A DNA stretch of 64,000 bases from Bacillota bacterium (GTDB lineage: Bacteria; Bacillota; UBA4882; UBA10575): NCBI GenBank assembly GCA_012727535.1, contig JAAYGU010000124.1, positions 1-64,000 on the forward strand, written 5' to 3'. This document shows, in pieces, positions 34,277 through 44,298 of this stretch. The position numbers and the translations under genes are program-made. Position 1 is the first letter of the stretch. Each line of letters begins with the position of its first letter. The notes below the pieces were generated by a model, which saw nothing but the letters and a program-made list of their open reading frames with translations, did no database searches and was not told where the DNA came from.

Positions 34277-34406
34277 TTATCCTTGGCCTCCAGTCTAAAT
34301 ATTAAATTTTAAACATTAAAAATTAGTTAAGCGAAAGGGCGATAACAAGTTAATGGATAATACATTTAGGATATACGTGTTAGTATCCACCAAAAGGAGG
34401 AACCAG

Positions 34407-35717
34407 ATGAGTATCAAAGTCGCCAAATTTGGGGGATCTTCCCTGGCCGATGCCGAACAGTTTCGCAAAGTCCGGTCGATTGTGGAGGCCGACCGGAGTC
34501 GTCGCTATATTGTTCCCTCCGCCCCAGGTAAACGTCATCCCCAAGACCACAAGATCACCGATCTCCTCTACCAATGTTACGACCATGTACAACAAGGGCT
34601 CTCGTTTGCGGATATTTTTTCTTTAATTGCAGACCGATATTTAGGGATCATCAGAGAATTAGGCCTAAATCTGGATTTGGCACCCACCCTTGAACAGATT
34701 AAGAATGAGATCGCCGCCGGTGCTACCCTCGACTATACCGTGAGCCGCGGCGAGTATCTTAATGGATTAATCCTCGCCAACTATCTTGGCTTTGAGTTTG
34801 TTGATCCGGCAACCTTAATCTTCTTCGATACGCAGGGACATTTAGCGATCGAAAAGACCCAAACCATGATCAGCAAAGAATTAACCCCCAAAAAATATGC
34901 GGTGATCCCGGGGTTTTATGGTTCTACGCTCGACGGCCGGGTACAAACCTTCTCACGCGGCGGCTCCGATATCACCGGTGCGCTGATCGCTCGGGGCGTT
35001 GAGGCTGATCTTTATGAAAACTGGACTGATGTTTCCGGTTTCATGATGGCCGATCCCCGGATCGTCAAAAACCCCAAGCCGATTGAGCAGATTACTTACC
35101 GTGAACTCCGCGAACTAGCCTATATGGGCGCCTCGGTCTTGCATGAGGAAGCCAATTTTCCTGTACGGGAAGCCCGGATCCCGATCCATATAAAAAATAC
35201 TAACCGCCCAACTGATCCGGGAACTTTAATTGTTAAAGATAACGGCGAATTAAAAAGACCGGGTTCGATCACTGGGATCGCTGGTCGGAAAGGCTTTACA
35301 ATTATCGCCGTCGAAAAAACACTGATGCATTCGGAGTTAGGTTTTGGCCGCCGGCTCCTCTCCGTCATCGAAAATAATGGCATTTCCTTTGAACATATGC
35401 CGTCCGGAATCGACACTATTTCTTTAGTAATCGCCGACACACAGCTCAATAACAAACTGGACAAAGTATTGGCCGAGATTAAACGGGACTGCCAACCGGA
35501 TGCGATTGATGTTTTCCATGATATTGCTCTGATTGCCACCGTCGGCCTCGGGATGGCTTATACCCCGGGCATTGCCGGTCGTCTCTTTTCCGCCCTCTCC
35601 GAAGTAAATGTGCGTATGATCGACCAAGGTTCCAGCGAGATTAATATTATTATCGGCGTTGAAAATAAGGATTTCGAAGAAGCAGTGCGCCGGATTTACC
35701 ACGCTTTCGTAGAATAA
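34407..35717 (+). CDS. Aspartate kinase
   Basis: About 436 residues. Catalyses phosphorylation of aspartate, the first step toward lysine, threonine and methionine. The kinase domain has VAKFGGSSLADAEQF, the TVSRGEYLNG and GFYGSTLDGRVQTFSRGGSDITGALIA motifs, NWTDVSGFMMADPR; two ACT domains follow (IIAVEKTLMHSE and the second with ALIATVGLGMAYTPGIAGRLFSAL). ATG 34407 has AAAGGAGG seven bases upstream; the longer frame from 34353 is rejected. No lysine riboswitch or T-box structure was seen in the 130-bp leader. Ends in a bidirectional terminator. Confidence 0.95.
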   Translation: MSIKVAKFGGSSLADAEQFRKVRSIVEADRSRRYIVPSAPGKRHPQDHKITDLLYQCYDHVQQGLSFADIFSLIADRYLGIIRELGLNLDLAPTLEQIKNEIAAGATLDYTVSRGEYLNGLILANYLGFEFVDPATLIFFDTQGHLAIEKTQTMISKELTPKKYAVIPGFYGSTLDGRVQTFSRGGSDITGALIARGVEADLYENWTDVSGFMMADPRIVKNPKPIEQITYRELRELAYMGASVLHEEANFPVREARIPIHIKNTNRPTDPGTLIVKDNGELKRPGSITGIAGRKGFTIIAVEKTLMHSELGFGRRLLSVIENNGISFEHMPSGIDTISLVIADTQLNNKLDKVLAEIKRDCQPDAIDVFHDIALIATVGLGMAYTPGIAGRLFSALSEVNVRMIDQGSSEINIIIGVENKDFEEAVRRIYHAFVE

Positions 35718-35758
35718 ACCCTCTATGCTGCGTACCTGAAAAGCCAGATTAATCCGTT

Positions 35759-35792
35759 AAAAAATCCCCGGAGTTTAAATCCGGGGTTTTTC
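35759..35792. terminator. Bidirectional terminator between aspartate kinase and HisG-like genes
   Basis: ATCCCCGGA / TCCGGGGTT stem flanked by A-run on the left and TTTTTC on the right, so it can work in both directions. It overlaps the stop of the minus-strand gene. Confidence 0.82.
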
Positions 35793-36917
35793 ATATTCTT
35801 TTTCGATCAAGGCCAGACTCCTGAGGACCAACGCCACTGCTTCCTCCACCTTATAATTGTCCGAAGGCACCCATCCTCTGGTTCTAAGCCGGTATGGGCG
35901 TAACCCGTTTTTCATTTCTTCCAGGGTACAGAAGATCTCACCGGGCGAAGGTTTGTTGATCCAGCTATCTTGTAAGTTGGCCGCTAAGGCTTTAAACCAC
36001 GCCACGTAATTAATAATGTGTTCACGGTCAAAATAACCGAGGGGTTTTAAATAAGCAAGCAACCGGCGGAACTTTTCACTCTTTTGGTAACGGTGATAGT
36101 CGGCCACATACAGGCTTTCCGAGAGGAAGAGGGGGGGGCCATAAACCGATAACCCCTTCTCCTTGATCGTCGTACCGGATTGAATGATCTCAATTCCGAC
36201 ACTCCCTTTGTTGGCCAACACTGCATCTTCGACGTTCTCGACAGAAACGGTATTGGAGCCGGGCAACAGCGTATGCACCACCCCTTGATAGCGTCCTTTG
36301 ACGAAGATGGGAACGCCGTGCCGGATTAATTTCTCGTAACCAAGGTTGTAGTCGATCGAATCACGATTAGCAATCAGAAAAAAGCCGACAAAATCAGTAA
36401 TCTCCCGGCCGGCAAGGGAGTTAAAGGCTTTTAGATTTGCCGAACCGGCAATCCGAAGGTCGGTATCCTTATCAATATTGTAGTTATACATTCCCCATTT
36501 TCGGACCAACTCCGGACAGCGTAGAAAGTGCTGATTCATGGAGAGCAGTTCATCCATACCGACCACGGTCAGATCAACCTCATCCAGCTTGATCAGAGAA
36601 GAGCCGTTATGCGGTTCATCTCCCTCCAGTCGTACAACCAGATCACCGATCCTTACCTCCATCCCTAAAAATCCGACCCGGTAGTACCGCTCCGTCCGTT
36701 TGCGATCCGGAGCCAACGTAAGATAGGGACAGTCAAGCTCGTCCAGATACCGTCTGGCCTGGACTGGATCGACTGTGGCGTGCTTTTTCCCGGCGGCCAC
36801 CAGCTCTCTGACCCAGTCAAGCTCTGCTTTGTCCGGTGAAAGAGCTGCCATCTTTTTCATCATATTTTGAAACGTTCTCCCCCATCTGGGAATAACACAG
36901 GTTACATCATAAGCCAT
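35775..36917 (-). CDS. Orphan HisG-like (ATP phosphoribosyltransferase-like) protein
   Basis: About 380 residues, no family name recognised with certainty. The centre (about 108-278) resembles the HisG catalytic core: LDEVDLTVVGMDEL corresponds to the G-D-G-V-G-D-L strand, and SVGIEIIQSGTTIKEKGLSVYG matches the PRPP loop region (D/E-I-V-x-S/T-G-T-T-L-K-E-N-G-L). The N-terminal 100 residues and the C-terminal 100 (DREHIINYVAWFKALAANLQ, RTRGWVPSDNYKVEEAVALVL) are extra. No other his genes are here. ATG 36915-36917 with GGAGAAG is chosen over an upstream frame. It could be a nucleotide- or PRPP-linked enzyme, or a periplasmic-binding-fold sensor without catalytic role. Confidence 0.5.
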   Translation of the reverse strand: MAYDVTCVIPRWGRTFQNMMKKMAALSPDKAELDWVRELVAAGKKHATVDPVQARRYLDELDCPYLTLAPDRKRTERYYRVGFLGMEVRIGDLVVRLEGDEPHNGSSLIKLDEVDLTVVGMDELLSMNQHFLRCPELVRKWGMYNYNIDKDTDLRIAGSANLKAFNSLAGREITDFVGFFLIANRDSIDYNLGYEKLIRHGVPIFVKGRYQGVVHTLLPGSNTVSVENVEDAVLANKGSVGIEIIQSGTTIKEKGLSVYGPPLFLSESLYVADYHRYQKSEKFRRLLAYLKPLGYFDREHIINYVAWFKALAANLQDSWINKPSPGEIFCTLEEMKNGLRPYRLRTRGWVPSDNYKVEEAVALVLRSLALIEKEYEKPRI

Positions 36918-36978
36918 AACTTCTCCAACTTTCATTAATCGTAATAATAACAAAAATCAGGAAATAATATCACTTATC

Positions 36979-38382
36979 TTACCCCTGATTGAGCGCCAGC
37001 ACCTGCTCCTTAAAAAGATCACCACGTTCTTTATAGTTTTTAAAAAGGTCGAAACTGGCACAAGCGGTAGACAAAAGAACCACATCACCCGGGGTGGCGT
37101 ATTGATTAGCCTGCGCAACGATGGACTTCATATCACTACCCCCGTTAACCAGTAACGGCGGGCGGCGCTTTGTCTTTTCTGCCCTCTGTTTAATGGCCTC
37201 ACGAATCACTGGTCCCATTCTCCCAATCAAAATTACTACTTTAACTGTACTTTTAAGAATTTCTTCGGCTAAACCGCTATAATCCGTACCCTTATCGGCA
37301 CCGCCGGCGATCAGGATCACCGGTTCTGTGAAAGCACGTAAGGCTACGATGGTTGGTTCTGGAGAGGTGGCAAATGAATCATCAAAGAAGTGCACCCCGT
37401 TGATCGTCGTTACATACTCTAAACGATGCTCCAACCCCTTATATTCTGAAATCGCTTGGGTAATTGATTCGCGGTCGGCACCAGCAGTGTAGCTGGCTAA
37501 AGCCGCTGCCGCGATGTTTAAGAGGTTATGTTCGCCCCGGAGTTTAATCTCTTTACTGGTAATCAGTAATTCAGGCGCACCGGTTAGATTCCAGTAAACG
37601 GCATACTCGCCACTCGGCAACTGCTCATACCACGCGCCAGCCGGTGGCGGAACGCTGCCGTAGAGCAGTAAGCGACCATGAACTAAGGAAGCCAGCTCCC
37701 GGCAGGTCCGGTCATCTTGGTTCAGAATCGTGACCCCGGAAGGAGATTGATACCGTAAGAGATTCGTTTTCGCCTGCACGTAAGCTTCACGGGATTGATG
37801 GTAATTCGGATTTACCGGATCGGCCGGGGCCAGATGGTCTTCGGTAATATTGGTGAAGACCGCAATATCCACATTTTCCTCCAGATCTTCCAACTGAAAA
37901 CTGGATAATTCTAAAACTACCAGATCATCGGGTTGTAGTAAAGTAAAGAAAGAAAATGGCGCGATCCCGATAATCCCGCCCAAATAAACCCGGGCTCCCT
38001 TCTGGCGCTGGCTCCGCTCCAACATACGATGGATCAAAGTCGCAGTGGTTCCCTTGCCCTTCGTGCCGGTCACTCCAATCACCGGGCAAGGGCATAGTTG
38101 CAGAAAGAGCCGCATCGCGCTGGTCACTTTCACGCCGTTAGCCCTGGCTTTAATTAAGGCGGGGTGAAATAAAGGTAAACCGGGGGAACGATACAGCATG
38201 GCAAAATCATCAAGCTGTTCCAGGCTCCTTGCCCCCAGCCGGAAATCTACACCCCGAGCAGCCAGTCTCTGGTAGCGCTCGCCCAGTTCCTCTGCGCTCC
38301 GGTTGTCACAAACCGTCACTTTTTCTCCCTGCCCAATAAGATAATCCGCTAAGGCTAAGTTTTCAATCCCCAGCCCCAGCAC
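36979..38382 (-). CDS. murD: UDP-N-acetylmuramoylalanine--D-glutamate ligase
   Basis: A Mur ligase of 467 residues or more. It adds D-glutamate to UDP-MurNAc-L-Ala. Motifs: VIGVTGTKGKGTTATL (ATP loop), LVVLELSSFQLEDL and FTNITEDHLAP, FFDDSFATSPEPTIVALRAF and the C-terminal LLSTACASFDLFKNY, all of MurD type. The GTG at 38380-38382 starts only two residues before the GLGIENLALA glycine motif, so the first beta strand would be lost. The in-frame codons before it (K-K-G-V-A-V) supply that strand, and the likely initiator is ATT at 38401-38403 with GGAAGGTG upstream. Not in a division cluster; murC is 31 kb away. Confidence 0.92.
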   Translation of the reverse strand: MLGLGIENLALADYLIGQGEKVTVCDNRSAEELGERYQRLAARGVDFRLGARSLEQLDDFAMLYRSPGLPLFHPALIKARANGVKVTSAMRLFLQLCPCPVIGVTGTKGKGTTATLIHRMLERSQRQKGARVYLGGIIGIAPFSFFTLLQPDDLVVLELSSFQLEDLEENVDIAVFTNITEDHLAPADPVNPNYHQSREAYVQAKTNLLRYQSPSGVTILNQDDRTCRELASLVHGRLLLYGSVPPPAGAWYEQLPSGEYAVYWNLTGAPELLITSKEIKLRGEHNLLNIAAAALASYTAGADRESITQAISEYKGLEHRLEYVTTINGVHFFDDSFATSPEPTIVALRAFTEPVILIAGGADKGTDYSGLAEEILKSTVKVVILIGRMGPVIREAIKQRAEKTKRRPPLLVNGGSDMKSIVAQANQYATPGDVVLLSTACASFDLFKNYKERGDLFKEQVLALNQG

Positions 38383-38519
38383 AGCTACACCCTTTTTCAG
38401 AATAAAACACCTTCCTTCCCCTCCCGGACCAAGCTCCCGGGGGAAGTTTTCTTATTTATCTTATTACAAGGGACACACAGTTGACAATAGGTTATTTCGA
38501 GCAAGGCCTTTTTTGCTTC

Positions 38520-38768
38520 TTATTTGTTGGTTAAGTTTTTGATGCGACCGAAGACAAGGGTCGCCTGCTCACGGATTTGGGAACGATAAGTTCGCATTCT
38601 GGTAACAAACCGGTAGATCGGCTCTTTACTCTTTAAATTGGCCACTAGTTCCTTATATTGTCCGCGATATCTTCTCCACCACAGTTGCAATAACCAACCG
38701 ACGATGACAAAAGTAGAAATCTTCTGCAGATTCCAGAAGAATAGATCTACATTATATAACCATTTCAT
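38520..38768 (-). CDS. Small hypothetical membrane-associated protein
   Basis: An 82-residue basic protein, no family recognised. The N-terminal half is hydrophobic and aromatic (VDLFFWNLQKISTFVIVGWLLQLWW), one likely membrane helix with a WW edge. The C-terminal half is basic and helical (RRYRGQYKELVANLK, RFVTRMRTYRSQIREQ), probably cytoplasmic. ATG at 38766-38768 with GGTGGAG eight bases upstream; a GTG three codons earlier overlaps the ribosome site. It is between murD and the SpeE-like gene, on the murD strand but with about 120 bp gap. Confidence 0.55.
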   Translation of the reverse strand: MKWLYNVDLFFWNLQKISTFVIVGWLLQLWWRRYRGQYKELVANLKSKEPIYRFVTRMRTYRSQIREQATLVFGRIKNLTNK

Positions 38769-38943
38769 CTTGATCACTCCACCACCTTACTTGGATTTTA
38801 GTATATCCAAGCGTGATGGAAAAATTCCCCTTACGGTAAACCGATCAGCGACAGGAGATTCTCGCTTCTCCGCCGAATTGGTTGTTAAGAAATATAAACG
38901 CTTAGTATGCTAAGGGAGATAATTTTCTCAAGAGGTGTAGTGC

Positions 38944-39912
38944 TTGGGCATGTCAATCATCCTTCTGATCTTGCTTTTGGGGTTAATTTGGATCTCATCC
39001 GCTGCCGTTGGGGAAGCTTCCGGGAATAAAGTTCTTTATGAGCGGAACTCTCCATACCAGCGGATCAGCGTGGTCCAAAGCGGCAACCTCCGCTACTTGC
39101 GCTTTAAAAATTCCAACCAAAGCGCGCTCGATTTAGAGGATCCCTTGCGGATGGTATTTCCTTACACTTCCTATCTGCACTTAGGAGTGGTCGCCCACCC
39201 CCAACCAACCAAAGCGCTTTTTATCGGTCTCGGCGGCGGTTCTGCCCCAAGAAAATTTCTCCACGATTACCCCTCTTTAACGGCCGTGGATGTGGTGGAG
39301 ATCGATCCGGACGTCGTAAAAATTGCCCGCACCTATTTTGACCTCCCGGATGATCCGCGCCTCAAGGTGAAGATCGAAGACGGACGATTGTTCGTTGAAG
39401 AAAGCGGACCGGCGATCGCCGCCGGTCGCACCAACCCTTACGATTTGGTCATCATCGATGCCTATTCCGCCAGTAACATCCCGTACCACCTCGTCACTTT
39501 TGAATTTCTACGGGCGGTACGTAAAATCCTCTCCCCGGACGGCGTGGTCGTTTCCACCCTGATCGGCGCCCTCAGCGGCTCCCACAGCCGGTTCTTTCGC
39601 TCCATGGCCCGCACCTATAGTGTGGTTTTTCCGCAGAAATATCTCTTTCCCGTCGGGGGCTGGTCGGGAGAGAGTGACACCTCGGTGCGGAATATTATCT
39701 TAATTGCTACTTTAAGCCCGGACAAATGGAATCAGGATGTTTGGCAAAAACAGGCAAAGGCCTGCTACGAACAGAAGCTGATCACTGAAGAGGTACCTGA
39801 TTTTGTCAATACGTTAGTCGAGGAGACAGAGCTTGAAACGATCTGGTTAGAAGATATACCGGTACTCACCGACGATTACGTTCCATACGATCCCCGTTAC
39901 CACCGGCTCTGA
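38944..39912 (+). CDS. Spermidine synthase-like protein with N-terminal membrane segment
   Basis: A 322-residue SpeE-fold methyltransferase-like protein. The SAM/dcSAM loop is ALFIGLGGGSAPRKF (about 92-105), followed by VDVVEIDPDVVKIARTYF with the acidic residue, EDGR and VIIDAYSASNIPYHL. The C-terminus (LTDDYVPYDPRYHRL) matches the family end. Unlike cytosolic SpeE it begins with an uncharged hydrophobic stretch (IILLILLLGLIWISSAA). The lack of N-terminal positive charge and the basic residues after the helix suggest N-out/C-in topology. Role in polyamine synthesis is uncertain; similar enzymes are fused to transporters in other bacteria. TTG start with AGAGGTG eight bases upstream. Confidence 0.72.
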   Translation: MGMSIILLILLLGLIWISSAAVGEASGNKVLYERNSPYQRISVVQSGNLRYLRFKNSNQSALDLEDPLRMVFPYTSYLHLGVVAHPQPTKALFIGLGGGSAPRKFLHDYPSLTAVDVVEIDPDVVKIARTYFDLPDDPRLKVKIEDGRLFVEESGPAIAAGRTNPYDLVIIDAYSASNIPYHLVTFEFLRAVRKILSPDGVVVSTLIGALSGSHSRFFRSMARTYSVVFPQKYLFPVGGWSGESDTSVRNIILIATLSPDKWNQDVWQKQAKACYEQKLITEEVPDFVNTLVEETELETIWLEDIPVLTDDYVPYDPRYHRL

Positions 39913-39978
39913 GCCGTTACTGAAGAGTAATCCGCTTTCTTGGTGCTTTCCACGGAAAAGGCCGTTCAACCAGAAACT

Positions 39979-41001
39979 TCACCTCTCTGCTCTCAGCTTT
40001 GCCAACCACTTCAACACCCTCCTTTGGACTAAAACGAGCAGAATAGAAGTGGAGAGCACAACCAACAGAGCCGAAATTCCATAAGCCGCCGTCGCTTTAT
40101 TACCCCCAGTGTTCAGATAGAACCGTGTAAATTGAGTGAGCATAAAGACATGGACCAGAAAAATCTCATAGGAAATGGTCGAGAGAAAGGATAAGAACGA
40201 CTTCACTGCTGCCGGCCAGGCAGAAGAGGACCAAACCCAAAGACCAACCAGCAAACTGTAGATGAGCACACTAGGGCGCATTTGCGTCAAAGAAAGGTTC
40301 AAGCCCCGACCAAACTTGAGATAAATAAATGCTTCAATGGTCACTCCGCCGAGCACAACCAATAAGAGGAAGAAGATTATTGACTGTTTTTGTTTTACAC
40401 AGCGTTCCAGGAGCGCCGGTCGGGAGGCGCTCCAAATCCCTAACGCAAAATAAAAAACCCAACTTAAAAAATTTCTTTGGTCAATCAAGTAAGCCCACGG
40501 TGTTGGAAGCGACAGATACATGTTAGTAAATTGGATGGCAACAGTAATAGCTAAAGAGACCAAAAGACCGGTAGTTCGCTGTAAATATTGATTTAGGAAG
40601 GGAAAAACCAAATAAAACTGGACAATCAGCGGGATAAAATATAAATGGTAGGCAGCATCACCGCTGATTAACGCCCAGCTGATTCTGTACAGAGCCGGCG
40701 GTTGACCGGTAGAATCATCCACGATTAAATAAATGATGCTCCACAGACAATAGAGCGGTAGAACCCTGCGGAGCCGATACCAGACAAAGTGCAGATAACC
40801 CCGCTTCTGTTTTCGGGAAAGACTTAACCCCATTCCAGAGAGAAAAATGAAAACCGGAACGGCAAAACGGATGAGTTGGTTAAAATAAAGACCAATGAGG
40901 GTAATTTTTGCATAGAGCGTTTCGGCGCTGATATGCCCAATCACCACACCTAAAATGGCCATTCCGCGTAATAAATCCATAGGCTCGATCCGTGTTGACA
41001 A
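39979..41001 (-). CDS. Acyltransferase 3 family membrane protein
   Basis: A 340-residue integral membrane protein of the OafA/YrhL family. The family N-terminus is clear: MDLLRGMAILGVVIGHIS (with the conserved R and H), PVFIFLSGMGLSLSRK, and about ten hydrophobic helices through LVLVQRRVLKWL. Members move acetyl or other acyl groups onto surface polysaccharides or peptidoglycan. TTG start (41001) with GGAGGAAGC upstream; the next ATG is seven codons later at MDLLRG. It stands alone on the minus strand between two plus-strand genes. Substrate unknown. Confidence 0.87.
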   Translation of the reverse strand: MSTRIEPMDLLRGMAILGVVIGHISAETLYAKITLIGLYFNQLIRFAVPVFIFLSGMGLSLSRKQKRGYLHFVWYRLRRVLPLYCLWSIIYLIVDDSTGQPPALYRISWALISGDAAYHLYFIPLIVQFYLVFPFLNQYLQRTTGLLVSLAITVAIQFTNMYLSLPTPWAYLIDQRNFLSWVFYFALGIWSASRPALLERCVKQKQSIIFFLLLVVLGGVTIEAFIYLKFGRGLNLSLTQMRPSVLIYSLLVGLWVWSSSAWPAAVKSFLSFLSTISYEIFLVHVFMLTQFTRFYLNTGGNKATAAYGISALLVVLSTSILLVLVQRRVLKWLAKLRAER

Positions 41002-41160
41002 GAGCTTCCTCCAACCCTAATTCTCCGCTGCTTATCACCTCAAATATTATTTCTCCACCGCTCCCAGCTATACCTCAATCCTCCCCCTTCTCCAACTGGT
41101 TATAGTTTTCGTCCGTTTTTGGGCAATTTAAAGACATGACCAACACTGGAGGAGGATCCG

Positions 41161-43254
41161 ATGCGGCACACGAAAAAACCAAATCGGCTGATTAATGAGA
41201 AAAGCCCCTATCTTCTGCAGCACGCTTATAACCCGGTCGACTGGTTCCCCTGGGGGCCGGAGGCCTTTACCAAGGCCAAAGAGGAGGACAAGCCGGTCTT
41301 GCTTTCGATCGGTTATAGTACCTGCCACTGGTGCCACGTGATGGAGAAAGAATCCTTTGCCGATCACGAGGTGGCGGCTGTACTCAATGAAGCTTTTGTC
41401 CCCATTAAGGTTGACCGGGAGGAGCGACCAGATCTCGATCTTCTTTATATGTCGGTCTGTCAGGCGATGACCGGTAGTGGCGGTTGGCCGTTAACGGTCT
41501 TCTTGACCCCCGACCAAAAGCCATTTTTCGCCGGAACCTATTTCCCAAAGCAAAGCAGGTTTGGCCGGATCGGAATGCTTGAATTAGCCGCCCAGATCAA
41601 AGAGCTCTGGGCGACCCGCCGCCCCGAAATCCTCCAAATGGCCGAAAAGAACATCTCTGCCTTAAAAGCCGCGACCGTTATCCCGCCAGGCGATGAATTA
41701 GGCCAAGAAACCTTAGATACAGCATTTCAACAGTTGGAGGAGTTATACGATGAACACCACGGTGGCTTTGGCTATGCGCCAAAGTTTCCCACTCCCCACC
41801 ATCTACTCTTTTTAATGCGGTATTGGCGGCGAACCGGAAAGAAAAAAGCCCTGCAGATGGTGGAGAAGACCCTCACCGCCATGCGTTACGGTGGAATCTA
41901 CGATCAGATTGGTTTCGGTTTTCATCGTTATTCCACCGACAATCACTGGTTTGTACCTCATTTTGAAAAGATGCTTTATGATCAAGCCCTCCTCGCCCTA
42001 GCCTACCTTGAGGCCTTTCAAATTACCGGTGCCGCCCTCTACCGCCAAACCGCCACTGAAATCTTCACGTATGTCTGTACCGTTATGGCCGATGAAAACG
42101 GGGGGTTTTATACCGCAGAAGATGCCGATAGCGAGGGCGTTGAAGGCAAGTTTTATCTCTGGGACTACCCTCAGCTTCGCACTGCCTTAACGCCAGAAGA
42201 AGCAGAACTGATAATTGCTTATTTCAATCTAAAAGAAAAGGGTAATTACCCGCCAACTCCAGAGCTGGGGAACGGGAAGAACCTTCCTTATTTAACCGGC
42301 ACGCTGGCGGAGACAGCCCGCCATCTTCAGATCGAACCGGAGACGGCCAACCGCTTATTTAATTCCGCCCGCCAAAAACTTTATCTACTCCGAGAAAAAA
42401 GAGTACACCCTTATAAAGACGATAAAATCCTCACCGACTGGAACGGTCTCCTCCTGGCCGCACTGGCGAAGGGCGGGCGGGTGTTAAAAGAGGCTAAGTG
42501 GACGGCAGCCGCAGAAAAAGCAGCCACCTTTTTCCTCACCAACATGCGCACCGCGGACGGAGGCCTTTGGCACCGTTATCGCCAAGGAGAGCCGGCAATC
42601 CCAGCCTTTCTGGATGATTACGCCTTTTTGATCTGGGGTTTGTTAGAACTCTACGAAACGACTTTTCACCTTCGCTATCTGGAAGCAGCACTCGAACTTA
42701 ATACCTACGTCCGGCGCCACTTTACCGATGAGGAAAACGGGGGGTTCTTTCAAGTAGCAAGTGGTAATCAGGATTTATTATTACGCCAGAAAGAGAGCTA
42801 TGACGGGGCTATCCCTTCCGGTAATTCAGTCATGATGCTGAATCTAATCCGGTTAGCGCGGTTCACAGCCGATCCTGCTCTAGAAAAAGAAGCCGGCCGC
42901 CTCACCAAGGCTTTTGCCCAGGTAATCTCATCAGCACCGGCTAACCATACTCAGCTCCTTTGTGCTTTAGACTTTGCGCTCGGACCTTCACAAGAGATCG
43001 TAATCGTCGGCCGTCGGCACGAAAAAACCACCGAACAAATGCTTGCGGTGGTCGCCGAAGATTTCCATCCGAATAAAGTCGTCCTCTTCCTGCCGCTCAA
43101 CGAGGAGGCCTCCCTCCTGACCAAAATCGCTCCTTTTACCAACTTAAAAGCGCTTGACGGTCAAGCAACGGCCTACGTTTGCCAAAACTACCATTGCCAT
43201 TCTCCCACCACCAATCCGGACCATTTACGGAAGTATATAGCCGGAGAGGATTAA
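41161..43254 (+). CDS. DUF255/YyaL family thioredoxin-domain protein
   Basis: A 697-residue protein. The N-terminal thioredoxin-like domain (DUF255) has [25 protein letters not shown], the CHWCHVME motif and [12 protein letters not shown]; the rest is an (alpha/alpha)6-barrel like N-acylglucosamine 2-epimerases ([72 protein letters not shown]). Function is not settled; it is cytoplasmic and widespread. ATG with GGAGGAGGATCCG upstream. It overlaps the convergent TPR gene by four bases. Confidence 0.92.
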   Translation: MRHTKKPNRLINEKSPYLLQHAYNPVDWFPWGPEAFTKAKEEDKPVLLSIGYSTCHWCHVMEKESFADHEVAAVLNEAFVPIKVDREERPDLDLLYMSVCQAMTGSGGWPLTVFLTPDQKPFFAGTYFPKQSRFGRIGMLELAAQIKELWATRRPEILQMAEKNISALKAATVIPPGDELGQETLDTAFQQLEELYDEHHGGFGYAPKFPTPHHLLFLMRYWRRTGKKKALQMVEKTLTAMRYGGIYDQIGFGFHRYSTDNHWFVPHFEKMLYDQALLALAYLEAFQITGAALYRQTATEIFTYVCTVMADENGGFYTAEDADSEGVEGKFYLWDYPQLRTALTPEEAELIIAYFNLKEKGNYPPTPELGNGKNLPYLTGTLAETARHLQIEPETANRLFNSARQKLYLLREKRVHPYKDDKILTDWNGLLLAALAKGGRVLKEAKWTAAAEKAATFFLTNMRTADGGLWHRYRQGEPAIPAFLDDYAFLIWGLLELYETTFHLRYLEAALELNTYVRRHFTDEENGGFFQVASGNQDLLLRQKESYDGAIPSGNSVMMLNLIRLARFTADPALEKEAGRLTKAFAQVISSAPANHTQLLCALDFALGPSQEIVIVGRRHEKTTEQMLAVVAEDFHPNKVVLFLPLNEEASLLTKIAPFTNLKALDGQATAYVCQNYHCHSPTTNPDHLRKYIAGED

Positions 43255-44090
43255 TCCGCCGTCTGCTCTGTTTTTAGTGCTCGCGCTTTTTCAAGCCACT
43301 CCTGCGCTTCATTAACCGGAACATCTGACAACAATGGATCTTCGGTTATGCGCTGGACGGCCGTCTCCAAGTGGGAAACAGCTTCGTCGAGCAGCCCTAA
43401 GGCTAACTCGGAGCGGCCCAACCAATAATAAGACTCCACCGGCCAAGAAGTATTGGCGATGCTCCATTCATAATCGTCCTTCGCCGCCTGGTAATCCTCC
43501 AGCGCAAAATGGATCTTACCGAGAAGCAATACCGGTTCAACCGCACTTATATTTAAGGCCCGCGCCTTCTTCGCTGCCGTCAATGCCTCCGCTAAACGGC
43601 CTACTTTAAAATGGATGAAAGCTTGATTGAGATAGACCGCTCCGTGCGAGTAACCATCCTTGAGCAGTTTATCAAGCAGCGCTAAGGCCTTTTCATCTTC
43701 TCCTGCTTCCCGGTAACACACCGATAACAGATTTTGAAAACGAGGTGCCAACTGTTTACCCGGTTTCTCTCTTGCTTCTTCGAATAAGCGAGCAGCTTCC
43801 GGCCATTTTTTCTGCCTAGCCTTGAGGATTGCCAAATTAATATCCGGTCGGGGGGAAGCTGGCCGATAAGAAAGGGCCTTATTCAGCAAATCTTCCCTTT
43901 TCTCTGGATTAAGATTGAAAAGAGCAATTAAATTCCAGAAAATTCCTGGAGCGGTAAAGTATAACAGAAAAAACCAGATCAATACACCTCCGCCGACGGT
44001 CAACCATCCGGGACGGGCAAGAACGGAAAAGACCAGCCATACAAGTATAGCCCCAATAATATTCTCTTCCCATAAGCGTTTAAAACTCAT
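43251..44090 (-). CDS. TPR-repeat membrane protein
   Basis: About 279 residues. Two N-terminal membrane helices ([15 protein letters not shown] and [20 protein letters not shown]) are followed by about five tetratricopeptide-like repeats ([115 protein letters not shown]). It probably scaffolds other proteins at the membrane. ATG 44088-44090 with GGGGGATAGACAG upstream; an ATG five codons earlier has no better site. Its end overlaps the convergent yyaL-like gene. No family name. Confidence 0.75.
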   Translation of the reverse strand: MSFKRLWEENIIGAILVWLVFSVLARPGWLTVGGGVLIWFFLLYFTAPGIFWNLIALFNLNPEKREDLLNKALSYRPASPRPDINLAILKARQKKWPEAARLFEEAREKPGKQLAPRFQNLLSVCYREAGEDEKALALLDKLLKDGYSHGAVYLNQAFIHFKVGRLAEALTAAKKARALNISAVEPVLLLGKIHFALEDYQAAKDDYEWSIANTSWPVESYYWLGRSELALGLLDEAVSHLETAVQRITEDPLLSDVPVNEAQEWLEKARALKTEQTAD

Positions 44091-44298
44091 CTGTCTATCC
44101 CCCATCGCTCATCAGTTAAAGACCTAAAACAAGAGTAGCCCTCCCCAGAGCGGTACCCCAACGGCTACAAAAGCCCCAAAATCACAATTCCCGCGAAATG
44201 GAACAAATTTAAGATTATTATAAAGGATTAGACCGTTTTCTTCAAGAAATTAAAAGCACCTCTCTCCCCTGGCCAGCGCCCCTTCTTGCCCGGCCAAT

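Noticed and set aside
34277-34406. Lysine riboswitch or T-box upstream of aspartate kinase
   Set aside because: The 130-bp leader is too short and lacks the conserved T-box sequence, specifier stem or lysine-riboswitch core; no terminator is seen before the start codon.
44130-44215. Minus-strand short frame with VPFRGNCDFGAFVAVGVPLW-like product
   Set aside because: No start codon with a ribosome site was found; kept out although the composition looks protein-like.
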